Source of the DNA: Pontibacter arcticus
GTDB lineage: Bacteria > Bacteroidota > Bacteroidia > Cytophagales > Hymenobacteraceae
Direction of reading: 5' to 3'
DNA: 64,000 bases
NCBI RefSeq assembly: GCF_003284895.1
Contig: NZ_QMDV01000002.1
Location: 899,466-963,465 of the forward strand
Shown: piece by piece, positions 61,616 to 64,000 of the stretch
Layout: each line of letters starts with the position of its first letter
Position numbering within the stretch: position 1 is the first letter of the stretch
Program-made: the position numbers and the translations under genes
Notes under the pieces: model-generated
Told to the model about the DNA's origin: nothing
The model's database searches: none
What the model saw: the letters and a program-made list of their open reading frames with translations, nothing else

Positions 61616-62247
61616 AGTACCTCGAATGTATAACCCTGCGCTGTAAAATGAGCCAGAAATTTAGGTAAGGCAAACTGCATGTTGCGCTGGGCTTTTAGGC
61701 TGTCGTGGAAAACGATGATGCTGCCTTCCACGGTATGCTCCACTGCTTTTTCGAGGCACAACTCTGGCGATAGTGTCGCGTCGTAATCATTTGTTAGTAC
61801 ATCCCACATAATCAGCTCATATTCTTTGCGAAGTATGGCAGCCTGCGCCGGCGAAATGCGGCCATAAGGTGGCCTGAACAGTTTACGGGAAGTATTGAGC
61901 GCAGGGAATTGGTTGAGCTGCTCCTGGCAAAGGGCTGTGTTCTGTACATAATCCGCGACGGGTGTCTGCCAGCCTTTAAGGTGGTTAAAAGTATGATTTG
62001 CCAGCCCGTGGCCTTGTTTTACGATTTCTGCCGCTATGTGCGGGTATTTGGCTACATTCTCCCCGACACAAAAAAAAGTGGCCTTCGCGTTATAGCCAGC
62101 CAGTTGCTCCAGTACCCAGGGTGTTACTTCCGGAATCGGGCCATCATCAAAAGTAAGATACAGTACTTTGTTCATGGAGTGGCGTTGCCAGGTATAACGG
62201 GGCAATAGTTGTTTAAGTAGCCCGGGCGTTTTATAAAAGCGGATCAC
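61612..62247 (-). CDS. Polysaccharide deacetylase family protein
   Basis: This 211-residue NodB-type deacetylase has LTFDDGPIPE (metal-binding and catalytic D), HTFNHLKGW and RPPYGRIS, and HDSLKAQR near the end. It uses a GTG start at 62247: an in-frame TAA lies four codons upstream, with no ATG between, and the N-terminus VIRFYKTPGLLKQL matches family members. It overlaps the GT2 gene by 4 nt; together they suggest synthesis of a deacetylated surface polysaccharide. Confidence 0.88.
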   Translation of the reverse strand: MIRFYKTPGLLKQLLPRYTWQRHSMNKVLYLTFDDGPIPEVTPWVLEQLAGYNAKATFFCVGENVAKYPHIAAEIVKQGHGLANHTFNHLKGWQTPVADYVQNTALCQEQLNQFPALNTSRKLFRPPYGRISPAQAAILRKEYELIMWDVLTNDYDATLSPELCLEKAVEHTVEGSIIVFHDSLKAQRNMQFALPKFLAHFTAQGYTFEVL

Positions 62248-62340
62248 TTTTGAATGTTAAATTGTTAGTTGTTGATTGTTATTGAGAAAACTAAGCTTGA
62301 GGCACTATAACAATCAGTACGCAACAACCAACAAGTAAAT

Positions 62341-63564
62341 TTATTTAAACCGGCACGAAAGCAAGGTAATATCATCACTGAAAGAAGCTTCCTCGTTGTA
62401 CAGGTTTATTTCGCGGAGCAACTCCAGGTGCAGTACTTTAGAACTCAGAAACCGGTGGCGCTGCATAAAATCGATGGTGCCTTCTATGCCATACTCAGCT
62501 TCGTCTGCATCAAAAACCTCGGTGAGCCCATCGGTATAACAAAGTAATACGGAGCGCTTCGGTATCTGCACCGTGCTAACCGACATAAATGGCAGCACAT
62601 CAAAAACGCCCAGCATCGTACAACCATCATTCAGCAGATCGTGGGTATTGTTTTCGTGCAGCAGAATAGGTGCGTTGTGTCCGGCATTTACATAACTCAG
62701 CTCGCGTGTTACCCGGTTGTAAATAGCTACAAAACAGGTAATAAACTTTTCAGCGATGGCATTGATATAAATCAGGTGGTTGAGCTCGGATACGATCGTA
62801 TTCAGGTCTGTTGTCTGGCGCAGAATAGTACGCAAACCTGCCTGAAAATTAGACATCAGCAACGATGCCGGCACACCTTTTCCCGACACATCGGCCACAC
62901 AAAACAAAAACTGATCTTTGTCTATTTCGATGTAATCGTAGTAATCGCCGCCGATGGTGGAGTGCGGAATATAACTGGCATGTATGGCAACATCTTTATC
63001 GTTTGGCAGCGATTTAGGGAACAGCATCGTTTGTACTTCACGTGCAATTTCGATCTCGCGCCTGATAGATTCCTGCGCTAAACGTTGCCTTGCCATTTTA
63101 TGGTTCTCAATCGCAACAAGCATGATGTTACTCAGGGTCTGCACAAAATTCAGGGCTTCCGGGTTCGAGTAACTGGCATTAAAGTTTCCGATCATCACAA
63201 AAGCCAGCACCTTGTTGTTATGAATAACAGGGATCACGATCTCCAGATCGCGCCAGCGTTTATCGATGTTGAGTTTGGAAGTGCGGGTAATTTCGCGGAT
63301 CTCGAGTATTTGCTTTGGTAGCGGCTGCTTGCTGAAATCCTGGGAAGTACCTACGCATACTTTATTTTCCCAGTTTTCGTCGTGCACATACAATACGAGC
63401 CTGCTGATTTGCAGCTGGGCCAGCAAAGTAAACCTGTAAATTTTGTACAGGGCATTGGCTGGCAGGTTGTTATTGATAGCCTGCGTAATCTCTAGTAAGG
63501 CCGTGAGCTCAAGCTTTTTAAGGTTGAGTTCCTGTTTTAGTTGCGGTATAAGTATGTCAGGCAT
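62341..63564 (-). CDS. GAF-PP2C (SpoIIE-type) serine phosphatase
   Basis: This 407-residue protein has a coiled N-terminus, a GAF domain (about 25-180) and a PP2C-type phosphatase domain with GGDYYDYIEI, DVSGKGVPASLLMSNF, GHNAPILL, YTDGLTEVFD and SDDITLLS. Such RsbU-like phosphatases act in partner-switching control of sigma factors or in response-regulator signalling. The ATG at 63564 lies within the stop region of the upstream permease, with an 8-nt overlap (63557-63564), so they are probably translationally coupled. No RsbW/V genes are seen. Confidence 0.9.
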   Translation of the reverse strand: MPDILIPQLKQELNLKKLELTALLEITQAINNNLPANALYKIYRFTLLAQLQISRLVLYVHDENWENKVCVGTSQDFSKQPLPKQILEIREITRTSKLNIDKRWRDLEIVIPVIHNNKVLAFVMIGNFNASYSNPEALNFVQTLSNIMLVAIENHKMARQRLAQESIRREIEIAREVQTMLFPKSLPNDKDVAIHASYIPHSTIGGDYYDYIEIDKDQFLFCVADVSGKGVPASLLMSNFQAGLRTILRQTTDLNTIVSELNHLIYINAIAEKFITCFVAIYNRVTRELSYVNAGHNAPILLHENNTHDLLNDGCTMLGVFDVLPFMSVSTVQIPKRSVLLCYTDGLTEVFDADEAEYGIEGTIDFMQRHRFLSSKVLHLELLREINLYNEEASFSDDITLLSCRFK

Positions 63565-64000
63565 TCGAAATCGGGATTTTAGGGTCGTAAGCATCGCGCA
63601 GGCCATTACCGAAAAGGTTGAAAGCCAGCACCAGCAAACTGATGCAAACACTTGGTAAAACTACTAAAAAAAGGCCGGCCCGGGCACCAATCAACTGGAA
63701 ACCTTCGTTCACCATCATTCCCCACGACGGGGCGGGCGGCTGTACTCCTAATCCTAAAAAGCTAAGGCCTGCTTCGATCAGAATAGCAGATGCAAAATTG
63801 GCAGTTGCTATTACAATTAACGGCCCGATAATGTTTGGCAACAAATGCCGGAATATGATCTGGTACTTTGGAACTCCTAATACGTTGGCAGCCTCAATAT
63901 AGGTCTTTTCTTTTAAGCCTAAAATCTGTCCGCGCACTACTCTGGCCACTTCTACCCACATGGTTAAGCCAACAGCTACAAACGCAACCCAAACGCCTTT
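63557..64000 (-). CDS. DppC/OppC-type ABC transporter permease (5' partial)
   Basis: The frame is open to the window edge and contains the EAA loop VARVVRGQILGLKEKTYIEA, FRHLLPNIIGPLIVIAT and AGLSFLGLGVQPPAPSWGMM, typical of DppC/OppC. The C-terminal 148 residues are present. This is a second peptide/nickel-type importer gene, apart from the locus at 51-55 kb. It overlaps the GAF-PP2C gene by 8 nt. Substrate cannot be told. Confidence 0.93.
   Translation of the reverse strand, partial: KGVWVAFVAVGLTMWVEVARVVRGQILGLKEKTYIEAANVLGVPKYQIIFRHLLPNIIGPLIVIATANFASAILIEAGLSFLGLGVQPPAPSWGMMVNEGFQLIGARAGLFLVVLPSVCISLLVLAFNLFGNGLRDAYDPKIPISNA

Noticed and set aside
1..64000. TATACTT as a copy of the -10 or -7 promoter box
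   Set aside because: It is not spaced to a TTG in most places, lies inside genes in every frame and on both strands, and does not match TAnnTTTG exactly. It can still touch promoters by chance.
1..64000. CRISPR array, IS element or prophage
   Set aside because: No regularly spaced repeats, transposase, integrase or phage structural genes were found.

Overview
The window looks like chromosomal DNA of an aerobic member of the Bacteroidota, most likely family Hymenobacteraceae (Pontibacter/Rufibacter type). The evidence is a short (287-residue) RpoD, bacillithiol synthesis (bshB1), menaquinone genes, type IX secretion sorting domains, many SpII lipoproteins, an alpha/beta-fused E1 dehydrogenase, and promoters of the Bacteroidota form TTG-N19-21-TAnnTTTG. 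Genus is an inference. No phage, insertion sequence, CRISPR array or rRNA was seen; gene order is dense and housekeeping in character.

Layout. 1-9.9 kb: 3' end of a biotin carboxylase, then a long minus-strand block (bshB1, M23/LysM peptidase, trxB, rpoD, pnp, rpsO, LptF/G permease, START-like protein). 10-12.5 kb: tRNA-Met, two cold-shock proteins and three small proteins. 12.8-24.5 kb: ABC-F protein, 2H phosphoesterase, large catalase, outer-membrane protein, deoxyhypusine-synthase-like enzyme, hslV, TupA-like ATP-grasp protein, E2 acyltransferase. 24.6-30.7 kb: phosphatase and a menaquinone cluster (thioesterase, menF, menD, DoxX, menE). 31.3-35.4 kb: histidine degradation (hutU, hutI, hutG). 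35.5-49.3 kb: methyltransferase, MtfA-like peptidase, LuxE-like enzyme, fused E1, DUF1573 protein, alanine dehydrogenase, AMP nucleosidase, amidohydrolase, MFS transporter. 49.4-56.1 kb: an unusual locus of a helical-repeat protein, two small peptides and an oligopeptide-type importer without ATPases. 56.2-64 kb: T9SS cargo protein, tRNA-Ser, asparaginase, TatD, polysaccharide enzymes, a PP2C phosphatase and the 3' end of an oligopeptide permease gene.

Two observations stand out. First, the word AAGTATA (complement TATACTT) is scattered through the whole window, in spacers, in all three codon frames of genes, and as inverted pairs in terminator arms. This is the distribution known for DNA uptake sequences in Haemophilus and Neisseria, although other explanations remain open. 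Second, the two small peptide genes at 51.2 and 55.8 kb, which flank the oligopeptide importer, share a nearly identical upstream element at exactly the same distance (22 nt) from a promoter-like box. They look like co-regulated members of a peptide export/import or signalling system that I do not recognise.
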